Under the pieces are notes generated by a model. The model ran no database searches, had not been told where the DNA came from, and saw only the letters and a list, made by a program, of their open reading frames with translations. From positions 248,001 through 312,000 of the forward strand of contig NZ_JODR01000002.1 of assembly GCF_000725885.1 (NCBI RefSeq): a DNA stretch of 64,000 bases, read 5' to 3'. This document shows, piece after piece, positions 44,674-52,871 of this stretch. This DNA is from Streptomyces albus subsp. albus. Lineage in GTDB: Bacteria > Actinomycetota > Actinomycetes > Streptomycetales > Streptomycetaceae. Position numbers and translations under genes: made by a program. The stretch's first letter is position 1, and every line of letters begins with the position of its first letter.

Positions 44674-45930
44674 TCAGGACGCTTCGCGTTCCGGTATCCG
44701 GGTGCCGTTGGCGAGGGCCGCGGGGTCGAGGCCGAGCGCCGCGGCTGCCGTGGCTCCCACGTCGGCGAGGCTGGCCGCGTCCGGCAGCAGTTCCACGCCC
44801 CGGGCGCCGGGCCGGTGGACGAGCACGGGTACGTATTCGCGGGTGTGGTAGGCGTGGCCGATCGTCGGGTCGTTGCCGTGGTCGCCGGTGACCACGAGCC
44901 GGTCGCCGGGCCGGTCCAGCAGGGCGACCAGCGCGGCGAGGCCGGCGTCGACCTGTTCGAGTATCCGGGCGTACCGTTCGGGGTCCTGCTGGTGGCCCGC
45001 CAGGTCGCTCTCCTGCACGTTGGCGACGACCAGTACGTCGCCGGGGGCGCGGACGGCCTCCAGGGTGTGGTCGAGCACATCCGCGGTGGGCACGGCGGGG
45101 CGGCGTACCGCGGCTTCGCAGGCGAGGATGTCGGCGGCCTTGCCGACGAGTGTCACCGGGATACCGGCCCGCGCCGCCACCTCGGGAAGCTGCCGGGTGT
45201 GGTCGAGCGGGGCGCCCAGGTGCTGCACCTGGAGGCCGCCGTTGCGGTAGAAGCCGCTGGCGGGGGTGTCGAGACCCACCGTGCCGGCGTCGCCGTCGCG
45301 GACGAAACCGGACAGCGGGCCGTCGGCGTGGCCGCCCACTGCGATGACGCGCGCGACGGGCGCCACGGCCCGCACGGTGCGGGCGACGGCGAGGATGCCG
45401 TCGAAGTCCACGTCGTCCAGCCGGGCCGAGGTGTTCCAGTTGATGCCGGGGTCGGCCTCCAGGTTGTCGTGCACCAGCACGCACTCGTCGACGAGGAGCA
45501 GCGGCCTGCCGTCGAGGAGGGCGACGTGGTGGCCGGCGGCGCGCAGGGCCGCGGTGACCTCGTCCAGGTGCTCGGCGAGGCGGGCGACCGTCACCCGGCT
45601 GAAGTCCGCGCCCATCATCGTCTGGTGGCCCGCGAAGGTGTCGGCGCCGGGGTAGCCGAGCGCGGCGCGGCCGGCGGCGACGGGCAGCCGGGTGCTGCGG
45701 GCGAGGTCGGCGTGCGGGTGGACGAGGCCCAGGCCCAGCGCGCCGAGGGCGGGCAGCCGGAGCGGGCGCCCGAACGTCTCGCGGGCGTGGTCGAGGACGT
45801 GGCCGCAGGTGTCGGCCGTGATGTCGCCGGGGCGCAGGGCCCCCGCGTCGGGCATGGCGCCGATGCCGAAGCCGTCGATGACGACGATGACGGTCCGGCC
45901 GCGGCCGGGTGCCGGGTCGCTGGTGGTCAC
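44674..45930 (-). CDS. yhfW: YhfW-like phosphopentomutase family protein
   Basis: A 418-residue alkaline-phosphatase-superfamily protein of the phosphopentomutase type: metal site VIVVIDGFGIGAMPDAG, active-site Thr in DTCGHVLDH, and the C-terminal metal motif TGDHGNDPTIGHAYHTREYVPVLV. It would interconvert ribose 1-phosphate and ribose 5-phosphate or a related phosphosugar. GTG 45930 follows GGGGAGG and overlaps the yhfX stop by four bases. Last gene of the yhf block. The context of eight yhf homologues argues for the YhfW branch, not housekeeping DeoB. Confidence 0.87.
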   Translation of the reverse strand: MTTSDPAPGRGRTVIVVIDGFGIGAMPDAGALRPGDITADTCGHVLDHARETFGRPLRLPALGALGLGLVHPHADLARSTRLPVAAGRAALGYPGADTFAGHQTMMGADFSRVTVARLAEHLDEVTAALRAAGHHVALLDGRPLLLVDECVLVHDNLEADPGINWNTSARLDDVDFDGILAVARTVRAVAPVARVIAVGGHADGPLSGFVRDGDAGTVGLDTPASGFYRNGGLQVQHLGAPLDHTRQLPEVAARAGIPVTLVGKAADILACEAAVRRPAVPTADVLDHTLEAVRAPGDVLVVANVQESDLAGHQQDPERYARILEQVDAGLAALVALLDRPGDRLVVTGDHGNDPTIGHAYHTREYVPVLVHRPGARGVELLPDAASLADVGATAAAALGLDPAALANGTRIPEREAS

Positions 45931-47090
45931 AGTGCCCTCCCCCGCGCGTCGTAGAGGCCGGTCAGCCGGGGCTTCCCGGCGGAGAGGCCGGCGACCACCG
46001 CGACCGTGGAGCGGGTCACGAAGATCTGGGTGCGGAACGCGAGCAGCGCCGTGTCGCCGGCGCGGACGTCCGAGCCCGCCTCGGGGGCCTCCAGCAGGCG
46101 GTAGTAGTCGATGTTCTCGGCGGGTGCGCTCTGCACGGGCAGCCTCAGCCCGGTGCGGGGCAGCAGCGCGGTCTCGATGTGGGAACGCGCGTAGAAGCCA
46201 CCGCCGAAGACCGCCGGCCGGCCGTCGGCGAGGGTGTGGGCGACCTCGGTGACGTATACGTACGCCGGCCGCTCCGGCTGGTCCGGATCGACGGCGTGCA
46301 GCGGCGTGGTGCCGGTCAGCGCGTGGCCCGGCTCGCCGTGGGTGGCGCCCAGCCGGGCGAGCAGCGGCAGGCTGGCGACGGAGGTGGCGCTGGGGGCGCT
46401 GAGCTTGAGGTCCTGGTGCCCGCGGGCGGCGAGCAGATCGCGGGCCTGGCGGGCCAGTTCGAAGTTGGGGGTGGCGGCGGGGGCGCCGGTCCCGGGTTCG
46501 CACAGGACGCAGGGGAAGGCGGTGACCCCGGCCAGGCGGATGCCGGGCAGCCGCTCGGCCTCCTCCGCGAACTTGTCGAGCACGGCGAGGGGGACGCCGC
46601 CCTCCTGGCCGGGGTAGACGGCGCCGGGTGCCCCTTCGAGGCGTACGAGGACGTCCTGGACGAAGCCGAGGCGCTGGGCCGCCTCGGAGACGGCACGGGC
46701 GTTGGCCAGGTCGTAGACGGTGACCGTCTCGGGCCGCCAGGCCAGCAGTTCGGGCAGGGAGCGGTGCGGGATCTGCACCAGGTGGCCGAGGTTGCCGGGG
46801 CGGGCGCCGGCCGCGTGCAGGATGCGGGCCTCGTCGGCGTCGATGGCGGCGAACCGGGGGATGCTGCGGGAAACCGCCTCGATCACCTCGGGGTTGCGGC
46901 CGAACTGCTTGGCGACGAACCACAGCGACAGGCCGAGCCGGTCGGCCTCGGCCGCCAGGAGGGCGGCGTTCCCGGCGACGGCGTCCAGGTCGATGACGTA
47001 GGTGTCGGGCGGGATCTCACCGCGCCGGTGCAGGTCGGCTGCCGCGTCGGCGAGCCCGGGGTTGCGGGCGAGCAGGCTGTCGAGGAACAC
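45927..47090 (-). CDS. yhfX: YhfX-like PLP-dependent alanine racemase-fold protein
   Basis: A 387-residue fold-type III PLP enzyme. The PLP lysine is in LWFVAKQFGRNPEV, where alanine racemases have VKANAYG; barrel strands follow (NLGHLVQIPHRSLPELLAW, VLVRLEGAPGAVYPGQEGG, LAGVTAFPCVLC), then a C-terminal beta domain (DYYRLLEAPEAGSDVRAGDTAL read in pieces). It is the YhfX type; some distant relatives are amino-acid racemases. GTG 47090 follows AAGGAC. It starts one base after yhfS and overlaps yhfW, so the three are coupled. Confidence 0.87.
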   Translation of the reverse strand: MFLDSLLARNPGLADAAADLHRRGEIPPDTYVIDLDAVAGNAALLAAEADRLGLSLWFVAKQFGRNPEVIEAVSRSIPRFAAIDADEARILHAAGARPGNLGHLVQIPHRSLPELLAWRPETVTVYDLANARAVSEAAQRLGFVQDVLVRLEGAPGAVYPGQEGGVPLAVLDKFAEEAERLPGIRLAGVTAFPCVLCEPGTGAPAATPNFELARQARDLLAARGHQDLKLSAPSATSVASLPLLARLGATHGEPGHALTGTTPLHAVDPDQPERPAYVYVTEVAHTLADGRPAVFGGGFYARSHIETALLPRTGLRLPVQSAPAENIDYYRLLEAPEAGSDVRAGDTALLAFRTQIFVTRSTVAVVAGLSAGKPRLTGLYDARGRAL

Positions 47091-47091
47091 G

Positions 47092-48312
47092 TCAGTCCTT
47101 CGTGGGGTCGGAGTGCGCCTCGTCGGCGGCGGGCGCTTCATCGGCGGCGGGCGCTTCGGAGGTGTCGTGCGGGTGGCCGGCGAGGGCGGCCAGGGAGCGG
47201 CGCAGGATGTCGAGGACGAGGTCGGCACCGGCCCGCATGGGGTTGATGCGGACGACCCAGTCGGCCAGCTCGGGTGCGTCGTCCAGGCTGGAGCTGGACA
47301 TGCGGTAGAAGAGCGGCGCGATCTCGTAACGGGAGTTCGACCCCACCGGGTACGGTGCGGCCCCGAAGCGCGCGGCGACGGCGGGCAGCTCGCGGGCCAC
47401 GGGCCGGTCGAGCTGGACGAGCAGGCACCGGTCCTGGGCGTTGGCCACCCGGACGTCGACGACTCCGGGTACCTCGCCGGCGGCCAGGCGTTCGGCGGCC
47501 TCGGCGCCGACGCGGGACTGGAGGGCCCACATCACCGGTACGTGGGTGAGCGCACGCAGCGCATCGAGCGCCTGGTGGCCCTGGACCTGGCCGCCGCCCG
47601 AGTAGTTGTCCTCATGCACGCGGGCGATCAGGTCCCGGGCGCCGACGACGACGCCGACGCCTTCGGGGCCGTGCAGTTTGAACAGCGAGAAGCAGGAGGC
47701 GTCGGCGCCCAGCTCCACGCCGCAGGCGGGGACGCGGAAGACGGCGTAGTTGTCGTCGACGATCGTGCGCACGCCTGCCGCACGGCAGGCGGCCAGCACC
47801 TCGCCCGGGTCGTAGGAGTCGGCGAGGCGCTGCCGGGTGTGCTGCACGTAGGCCCAGCGGAAGCGGCCGGTGGCCAGGGCGGCGCGCAGTTCTTCGGGGT
47901 CGTTGAAGTCGACCTCGACCGTCTCGACGCCGAGGCCGCGCAGGGTCACCGCGGTGGTGCGGTAGACGGGGGCGCGGTGGATGAGCAGCGGGTCGCCCGG
48001 GCCGACGGCGGCGCTCAGCGCGGCACGGATGGCTCCGGTCCCGGCGCCCTGGACGAGGGCGGCGCCCTCGGCGCCGAAGTACTCGGCGAGGACCGCCTCG
48101 ACGCGCGCGGTCGTGTGCGGCCGTCCGGGGCCGGGCACCACTCCGGCATCCGCGGTGAACAGTTCAGGCCCGGTGAAGTGCGCTGCCGTGGCCTCCAGCA
48201 GCCGGAACTGCCGTGCCGCGGCGTCCTCCACCGGGACGGTGGGCAGGGGGTGGGTTTCCGGCAGCGCGGGGGGTGCTGGGGTGGCGGCGGTGGATGCGGC
48301 GGGTGGTGTCAT
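47092..48312 (-). CDS. yhfS: YhfS-like PLP-dependent aminotransferase-fold protein
   Basis: A 406-residue fold-type I PLP enzyme: GAGTGAIRAALSA, IVDDNYAVFRVP, and the PLP lysine in SCFSLFKLHGPEGVGVV. It is the YhfS family, related to cystathionine gamma-lyase or aminotransferases but without a known substrate. The C-terminal 25 residues contain a duplicated APAADE/APAADE segment. It starts one base after the phosphotriesterase-family gene. Confidence 0.86.
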   Translation of the reverse strand: MTPPAASTAATPAPPALPETHPLPTVPVEDAAARQFRLLEATAAHFTGPELFTADAGVVPGPGRPHTTARVEAVLAEYFGAEGAALVQGAGTGAIRAALSAAVGPGDPLLIHRAPVYRTTAVTLRGLGVETVEVDFNDPEELRAALATGRFRWAYVQHTRQRLADSYDPGEVLAACRAAGVRTIVDDNYAVFRVPACGVELGADASCFSLFKLHGPEGVGVVVGARDLIARVHEDNYSGGGQVQGHQALDALRALTHVPVMWALQSRVGAEAAERLAAGEVPGVVDVRVANAQDRCLLVQLDRPVARELPAVAARFGAAPYPVGSNSRYEIAPLFYRMSSSSLDDAPELADWVVRINPMRAGADLVLDILRRSLAALAGHPHDTSEAPAADEAPAADEAHSDPTKD

Positions 48313-48313
48313 C

Positions 48314-49282
48314 TCAGAACTCCTCCGGGCCGGCTCCGGTCAGGAACCGCAGCGGGTTGCGCCGGGTCATCAGGTCGATCAGGTCGTCGTCCACGCCCGC
48401 CGACCGGACGGCGGGGAGGAAGGAGCGGAACAGGTGGCCGTAGCCCTGTCCGCCCTCGGTGAGCAGATAGCCGTGGCGGGAGATGTCGCAGCTGAGCAGC
48501 ACCCGGTCGGCATGTCCGGCCTCCAGCAGCGCCAGCAGCAGCCGCAGCCGCACCTCGTCGCTCTGGTAGCTCTCCTTGCCGACGGTGTCGAAGGCCACGT
48601 ACGCGCCGGCCTCGGCGAGCCGGCGGTGCACGGCCGGTTCCGCGAGGAGGTCCTGGTGTCCGATGCAGAGCCGCTCGGGAGGCAGTCCCTCCGCGGTGAG
48701 CAGATCGAGCTGGGCGAGTCCGCCGTGGCCCAGCTGCGCGTGGGTGGCCACGGACAGTCCGGTGGCGAGCGCCGCGCGGGCGGCGGCCCGCAGGGAGCGG
48801 CTCTCCGGCTCGGTGGGGGTCTCGCCGTGGCTGCCGACCTCGCCCAGCACCCCGGGGCGGATTCCGGTGCCGTCCAGGCCCGCGTCGATCTCCTGGACGA
48901 GGGTGTCGGTGAGCTGCTCGACGCCGGCCCCGTCCAGGTCCGCCGCCGGGTGGAACGGCTCGTAGTACCACCCGGTGGCGGCGACGACGGCGACGCCGCT
49001 CTCCCGTGCGATCCGCGCGAGCGTGTCCGGGTCCCGTCCCATCCCCCGGCAGGTCAGTTCGATGACCAGGCCGAGGCCGAATTCCTCGCGCAGCGCGGCC
49101 AGTTCCCGGGTGACGGCCGGGCCGTGCCGCTGTGCGTCGAGGACCGCCGCCCCGTCGCCCTTGCGGTCCAGGTCGAGGACCAGGTGTTCGTGGGCGAGGG
49201 CGGGGCCGGGCACCGAGCGGGCGGGCAGCGGGCCGGTGACGGTCTGCAGCAGCCGCTCGGTGGGGTGCGGGGTGGTGCTCAT
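48314..49282 (-). CDS. php: Phosphotriesterase homology protein (YhfV/Php)
   Basis: A 322-residue amidohydrolase: metal histidines in LAHEHLVLDLD, bridging residue in VLGEVGSHGE (Glu in place of the carboxylated Lys of true phosphotriesterases, as in E. coli PHP), THAQLGHGG, CIGHQDLL, and metal Asp in LLSCDISRHGYL. All binuclear metal-site residues are present. Likely a lactonase, phosphodiesterase or phosphotriesterase on the pathway's substrate. ATG 49282 follows GGAAGG. Confidence 0.88.
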   Translation of the reverse strand: MSTTPHPTERLLQTVTGPLPARSVPGPALAHEHLVLDLDRKGDGAAVLDAQRHGPAVTRELAALREEFGLGLVIELTCRGMGRDPDTLARIARESGVAVVAATGWYYEPFHPAADLDGAGVEQLTDTLVQEIDAGLDGTGIRPGVLGEVGSHGETPTEPESRSLRAAARAALATGLSVATHAQLGHGGLAQLDLLTAEGLPPERLCIGHQDLLAEPAVHRRLAEAGAYVAFDTVGKESYQSDEVRLRLLLALLEAGHADRVLLSCDISRHGYLLTEGGQGYGHLFRSFLPAVRSAGVDDDLIDLMTRRNPLRFLTGAGPEEF

Positions 49283-49313
49283 GGTGCGGGCCTTCCGGGA
49301 GGGCGGCGCGGCC

Positions 49314-50705
49314 TCAGCCCTTGACGGGGGTGAACAGGTCGAGCCAGTAGAGGATGTTGAGCAGGACGCCACCGACGATCACCGCGGCGGGTGCGGCTGC
49401 CATCCGGACGACGGGGCGGCCCATCGCCTCGTTGAGCAGGTAGAGCCCGCCCACGATGAGGATGCCGAGCCCGGCGCCCATCGCGTTGGCCGCCATCAGC
49501 GAGCCGAACAGGATGGCCAGGTGGAGGCTGTCGGTGATGGCGTTGCGCAGGTGCTCGGAGGAGTCGCGGACGCTGGGCAGCTTGCCGAGGACCTTGCCGA
49601 TGTAGGAGAGGGCCAGGACCTCCACGGCGAAGACGGCGGCGCCGACTATCACGGCCAGGACCGGGTTCGGCATCAGGTAGCCGATGGGGTACACGAGGGT
49701 GAACCCGGCGATGCCGTAGGCGCCGGACGCCAGGGCGGTCGTCGCGATCAGCGGGATGAAGCCGAAGACGCGGTAGAAGTCGACCTGGGCCGCCTCCGAG
49801 ATGTGCCCCTTGGCGATCAGGAAGCTGGTGGCCTCACCGCCGCCGAATATGTGCATCTGCGCCAGCAGACAGACTCCGGCGCCCAGCAGCATGAACAGCG
49901 GCAGATGGCGGCGCAGACGGGCGGCGCTGGCGCTGAACAGCGAGGCCATCGGATCGTCCTCGGGCGCCTCGTCCTGGGTGGAGGCGGCGCTCTCGCCCCG
50001 GGCGGCTGCCTCGGCGCGGTCCGCCTTGCGCTGGGCGAGGTCCTTCCGGACGGCGAGGCCGATGAGCAGCAGGACGCCCACGGCCATGGCCAGCGCGCCG
50101 GCGAACATGTTGGGCCACAGCTTCATCGTCGCCACTACGAGGACGAGTTCGACGACGCCTGCCACCGCTCCCCACTTGCGCCCGAACTGCTTGGTGATGG
50201 CCAGCACCGGGAAGAGCGTGAAGAGGAAGAGGATCGGTGTGGACATCTGCTGCATGGCGGTCAGGAAGTCCACGGGCAGGTCGTGCGCGACCTCGTTGGC
50301 GCCGTTGAGGCCGTAGACGACGACGGCGCCCCAGGCGGCGCCCAGCAGCGGCGCCAGCCACTTCTTGGGCGACAGCAGGCCCAGGATGTCCGTGGGCAGG
50401 AAGACCAGCCACGGGTTGAGGACTCCGGAGGAGAGCGCCATGGGGGCGCCGAGTCCGAAGATGAAGCCGGCGGAGAGCCCGAAGGAGACCGCCGTGGTGG
50501 CCGAGCGGGTCGTCCGGCCCTGGATGAAGTCCAGCATGAACGGGCGCACGCCGTCGTTGAAGACGGCCAGGGCCTTGTGCGAGATGAACGCGGTCACCGC
50601 ACACAGGACGATGACGGTCACCTGCTGCGGCCAGGACAGGTCGAGGCCCGTCCCTGCGGCAAGTTGGGTGCCGGAGGCGCTCACTGCGCTTGCGAGGTCA
50701 CTCAC
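49314..50705 (-). CDS. yhfT: YhfT-like multi-spanning membrane protein
   Basis: A 463-residue membrane protein with about 11 or 12 helices (VTVIVLCAVTAFISHKALAVF, SFGLSAGFIFGLGAPMALSSG, LGAAWGAVVVYGLNGANEVAHDLP read in pieces). A charged cytoplasmic loop of about 40 residues (KADRAEAAARGESAAS) divides it. It is the YhfT family, presumed to be the uptake or export component of the yhf system. No transport family motif beyond that was recognised. 31 bases before php. Confidence 0.87.
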   Translation of the reverse strand: MSDLASAVSASGTQLAAGTGLDLSWPQQVTVIVLCAVTAFISHKALAVFNDGVRPFMLDFIQGRTTRSATTAVSFGLSAGFIFGLGAPMALSSGVLNPWLVFLPTDILGLLSPKKWLAPLLGAAWGAVVVYGLNGANEVAHDLPVDFLTAMQQMSTPILFLFTLFPVLAITKQFGRKWGAVAGVVELVLVVATMKLWPNMFAGALAMAVGVLLLIGLAVRKDLAQRKADRAEAAARGESAASTQDEAPEDDPMASLFSASAARLRRHLPLFMLLGAGVCLLAQMHIFGGGEATSFLIAKGHISEAAQVDFYRVFGFIPLIATTALASGAYGIAGFTLVYPIGYLMPNPVLAVIVGAAVFAVEVLALSYIGKVLGKLPSVRDSSEHLRNAITDSLHLAILFGSLMAANAMGAGLGILIVGGLYLLNEAMGRPVVRMAAAPAAVIVGGVLLNILYWLDLFTPVKG

Positions 50706-50747
50706 GGGGTCGCTCCTTCACGCCCGGGATGTCCGTTCCGAACCCCG

Positions 50748-51104
50748 TCAGGCGCGCGCGGCGACGGCGCGGACGAGGAGGGGGACGACGGAGTCGATCT
50801 GGTCCATGGAGAAGCCGAAGACCTTCTTGCCTTCGGCGAGGAGGGCGGCGGCCTCGTCCTCGGTGGGGACGGAGCGGCCGAAGGTGTGGCAGGCGGACTG
50901 GCCCATGAGTCCGACGAGGACACCGAGGGAGGCGCCGGCGCCGGTGTGGCAGGTGCCGAAGTAGTAGTCGGCCTGGCCGGAGCGCAGCTTCATCGCGGCG
51001 TCCATGTCGCTGGAGACGGCGACGTCGATGCCGTCCAGCCCGAGGGCCTTGACGGCGTTGGCGACCTCGTTCTTGCCGACTCCGCCGGCGAGGATCTTCG
51101 TCAT
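50748..51104 (-). CDS. yhfU: YhfU-like DUF2620 protein
   Basis: A 118-residue DUF2620 protein: MTKILAGGVGKNEVANAVKA, SGQADYYFGTCHTGAGASLG, MDQIDSVVPLLVRAV. It has a PTS-EIIB-like size and fold feel but no catalytic Cys in the first loop. In E. coli it lies next to yhfT, as here, suggesting that the two form one transporter or complex. Confidence 0.86.
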   Translation of the reverse strand: MTKILAGGVGKNEVANAVKALGLDGIDVAVSSDMDAAMKLRSGQADYYFGTCHTGAGASLGVLVGLMGQSACHTFGRSVPTEDEAAALLAEGKKVFGFSMDQIDSVVPLLVRAVAARA

Positions 51105-51226
51105 GGTGGGGTGCCTCTCATCTGTCGTGTGCGGCCGGGCGGGGTGACCCGGCCGGGTGGTCGTCGGGTGCGGCGGTGGGCCGCAGGGGGTGCGGCCGGC
51201 GGGCGGGGCCCGCGGCCGGTGCGGGG

Positions 51227-51601
51227 TCAGCCGTTGACGCGCTGGGCGAGGACGGCCAGGTGCATGGCCAGGAAGTTGATCTCGGATTCGGGCAGTGCGG
51301 CACCGAGTTCGGCCTCGGCGCGTGCGGCGACGCGGCGGGCCCGTTCGACGGCGGCGGGGTGGTCGGCGAGTTCGGCCGCGACCTGATCGTCGGTCAGGAA
51401 CTTCTCGATGGGCTCGCCGTCGAGCAGCCGGGTGAGGGCCATCATCAGATGGCTCGTCAGCATGCCGGCCGTCTCCTCGGTGACGGTTGCGCCCTCGTCG
51501 GCGAGCGCGGCCAGCTCGGCCTCCACGAAGTCGGCCACCTCGGGCCGGACCTGGCCACCCTCGCGGAAGAGCTGGATGCGGAGCGCGAGCTGGTCGTCCA
51601 C
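51227..51601 (-). CDS. yhfY: YhfY-like PRD-domain protein
   Basis: A 124-residue single PRD domain: LRIQLFREGGQVRPEVADFVE, LTSHLMMALTRLLDGEPIEKF and the closing ESEINFLAMHLAVLAQRV with the PRD histidines. PRDs are usually phosphorylated by PTS proteins to control antiterminators, but no RNA-binding or PTS gene is present here. The GTG at 51601 is preceded by AAGGAG at six bases. First gene of the yhfY-U-T-php-S-X-W run. Confidence 0.84.
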   Translation of the reverse strand: MDDQLALRIQLFREGGQVRPEVADFVEAELAALADEGATVTEETAGMLTSHLMMALTRLLDGEPIEKFLTDDQVAAELADHPAAVERARRVAARAEAELGAALPESEINFLAMHLAVLAQRVNG

Positions 51602-51625
51602 GGCATTCTCCTTCAACTTTCGCCC

Positions 51626-51647
51626 AGAACTCGGGATTCTGGATTCT
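51626..51647 (-). promoter_or_regulatory. Putative YhfZ operator upstream of yhfY
   Basis: AGAACTC-G-GGATTCT (51626-51640) resembles the perfect palindrome ahead of yhfZ (5 of 7 in the left arm, 7 of 7 in the right), followed at once by another GGATTCT half-site (51641-51647). It lies 25 bases upstream of the yhfY GTG, where a repressor could block the operon. Confidence 0.6.
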
Positions 51648-51833
51648 CTTGCCGGACTGCGGCCCTGCGCGGCAGGGGCCGTGCACGGCTGAGGCCGCCC
51701 GTCCGGGGCCCACGCCCCGGCGGGTCTTCCGCCGGGGCCCGGGAGGTCCGGCGCCCCTGGCGGCTGCTTTGTGACGCTCCGTCGGCTTCCGGCGGTCCGC
51801 GAGGGGCGGACCGACCGGGGCCGGCGGGGCGGG

Positions 51834-52778
51834 TCAGTAGGAGGGCATACGGTCTCCCCGTATGACCTCGGACTGGAGGGCAGTGACCCGTCCGGGGTCG
51901 ATGGCGTCCTTTATGGCGTGCAGCGCGGCGGCGCTCTCGGCCCGGCCGACGACCGCCGCGCTGGAGTTGCGCAGGGCCAAGTCACGCGTTATCTCGTCGC
52001 CGAGGGGCAGCACGTCCACGCCGTGCCCGATCCGGCCCTGCACCTCGTCGAGGCTCCAGACGGTGGCGTCGGCCTCGCGGTGGACGAGGAGATCGGGCAG
52101 CTGCATGTAGGAGCACTCGATCCACTCGACGTCGTCGCGTCCGCCGAAGGTCAGCTCGGCGAGCATCCGCTGGTCCTCCGAGGCGTGGTCCACGGCGACG
52201 CGCAGGCCGGGCTCCTCCAGCGAGCCGCCCTCGGCCACCAGCACACCGTGGGCTCCGACATAGGTGGCCGGGCCCAGGTCCACCACCAGGGCCAGCTCCT
52301 CGGGGTGCTCCTCGATCAGCCGGTCGGCGGCGTAGCGGGAGAGGACCACCAGATCGGCCTTGCCCTCCAGAAGGGCGGTGACCCGGCTTCCGGCGCCCCG
52401 CATGAAGGTGATGGCGAAGGGGGTGCCGGCCTCCTCGAACGCGGTGCGCAGCCCGGTGGCCAGGCCCTCGTAGCGACGGGAGTAAGGCAGGGGCATGGCG
52501 GCGAGCAGCGTGCCGAGGCCGGAGAGCCGCCACAGCACGGCTCGGTCGGATTTGACGAGGAAGGTGCCCAGATGACCGCGGGCGGCGGTCTCGATGGCGC
52601 CGGCCTCCTCCAGCAGGCGCAGCGCGGCCTGGACGGTGCCGTTTCCGCAGCCCAGCTCCTCGGCGAAGTCCCGCACGCGGGGCAGCCGCGTCTCCGGCTC
52701 GTACTCCAGCAGAAGGAGCGCGAGCTGGCGGGCCGCCAGGCCGTTGCGGGTCAGGAACCGCTCGTCGTAACCGTTCAC
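51834..52778 (-). CDS. yhfZ: YhfZ-like transcriptional regulator
   Basis: A 314-residue protein with an N-terminal winged helix (LPRVRDFAEELGCGNGTVQAALRLLEEAGAIET) and a periplasmic-binding-like C-terminal domain (YEGLATGLRTAFEEAGTPFAITFMRGAG, GKADLVVLSRYAADRLIEEHPEELALVVDLG read in pieces). This is the GntR-like YhfZ family. GTG 52778 lies about eight bases after a -10 box, suggesting a leaderless message; a TTG at 52814 is unlikely because it would put the operator inside the gene. It is the presumed regulator of the whole yhf block. Confidence 0.86.
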   Translation of the reverse strand: MNGYDERFLTRNGLAARQLALLLLEYEPETRLPRVRDFAEELGCGNGTVQAALRLLEEAGAIETAARGHLGTFLVKSDRAVLWRLSGLGTLLAAMPLPYSRRYEGLATGLRTAFEEAGTPFAITFMRGAGSRVTALLEGKADLVVLSRYAADRLIEEHPEELALVVDLGPATYVGAHGVLVAEGGSLEEPGLRVAVDHASEDQRMLAELTFGGRDDVEWIECSYMQLPDLLVHREADATVWSLDEVQGRIGHGVDVLPLGDEITRDLALRNSSAAVVGRAESAAALHAIKDAIDPGRVTALQSEVIRGDRMPSY

Positions 52779-52786
52779 GAAGAAAC

Positions 52787-52814
52787 AGTAAACAGAATCC
52801 TGGATTCTTGACAA
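52787..52814 (-). promoter_or_regulatory. yhfZ promoter with a palindromic operator in its spacer
   Basis: On the minus strand, -35 TTGTCA (52814-52809) and -10 TTTACT (52792-52787) are 16 bp apart. The spacer holds a perfect palindrome AGAATCC-N-GGATTCT (52794-52808). This is a classic autorepressor arrangement. The plus-strand TTGACA at 52808-52813 could contribute to the divergent gene. Confidence 0.7.
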
Positions 52815-52871
52815 GACCCCTTCTCCCGGTCTTCAGGGGCCCGGACAGCAGGAAACTGCTAGAAAAGGGGC

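Noticed and set aside
43400..45484. Long minus-strand open frame through the minisatellite and into yhfW
   Set aside because: The repeat period is a multiple of three and keeps frames open. The product is Arg/Pro/Gly-rich without any family, and it overlaps yhfW out of frame.
44674..45930. Housekeeping phosphopentomutase DeoB
   Set aside because: The fold is shared, but coupling to yhfX and presence of all other yhf genes favour the YhfW branch; profile comparison would settle it.
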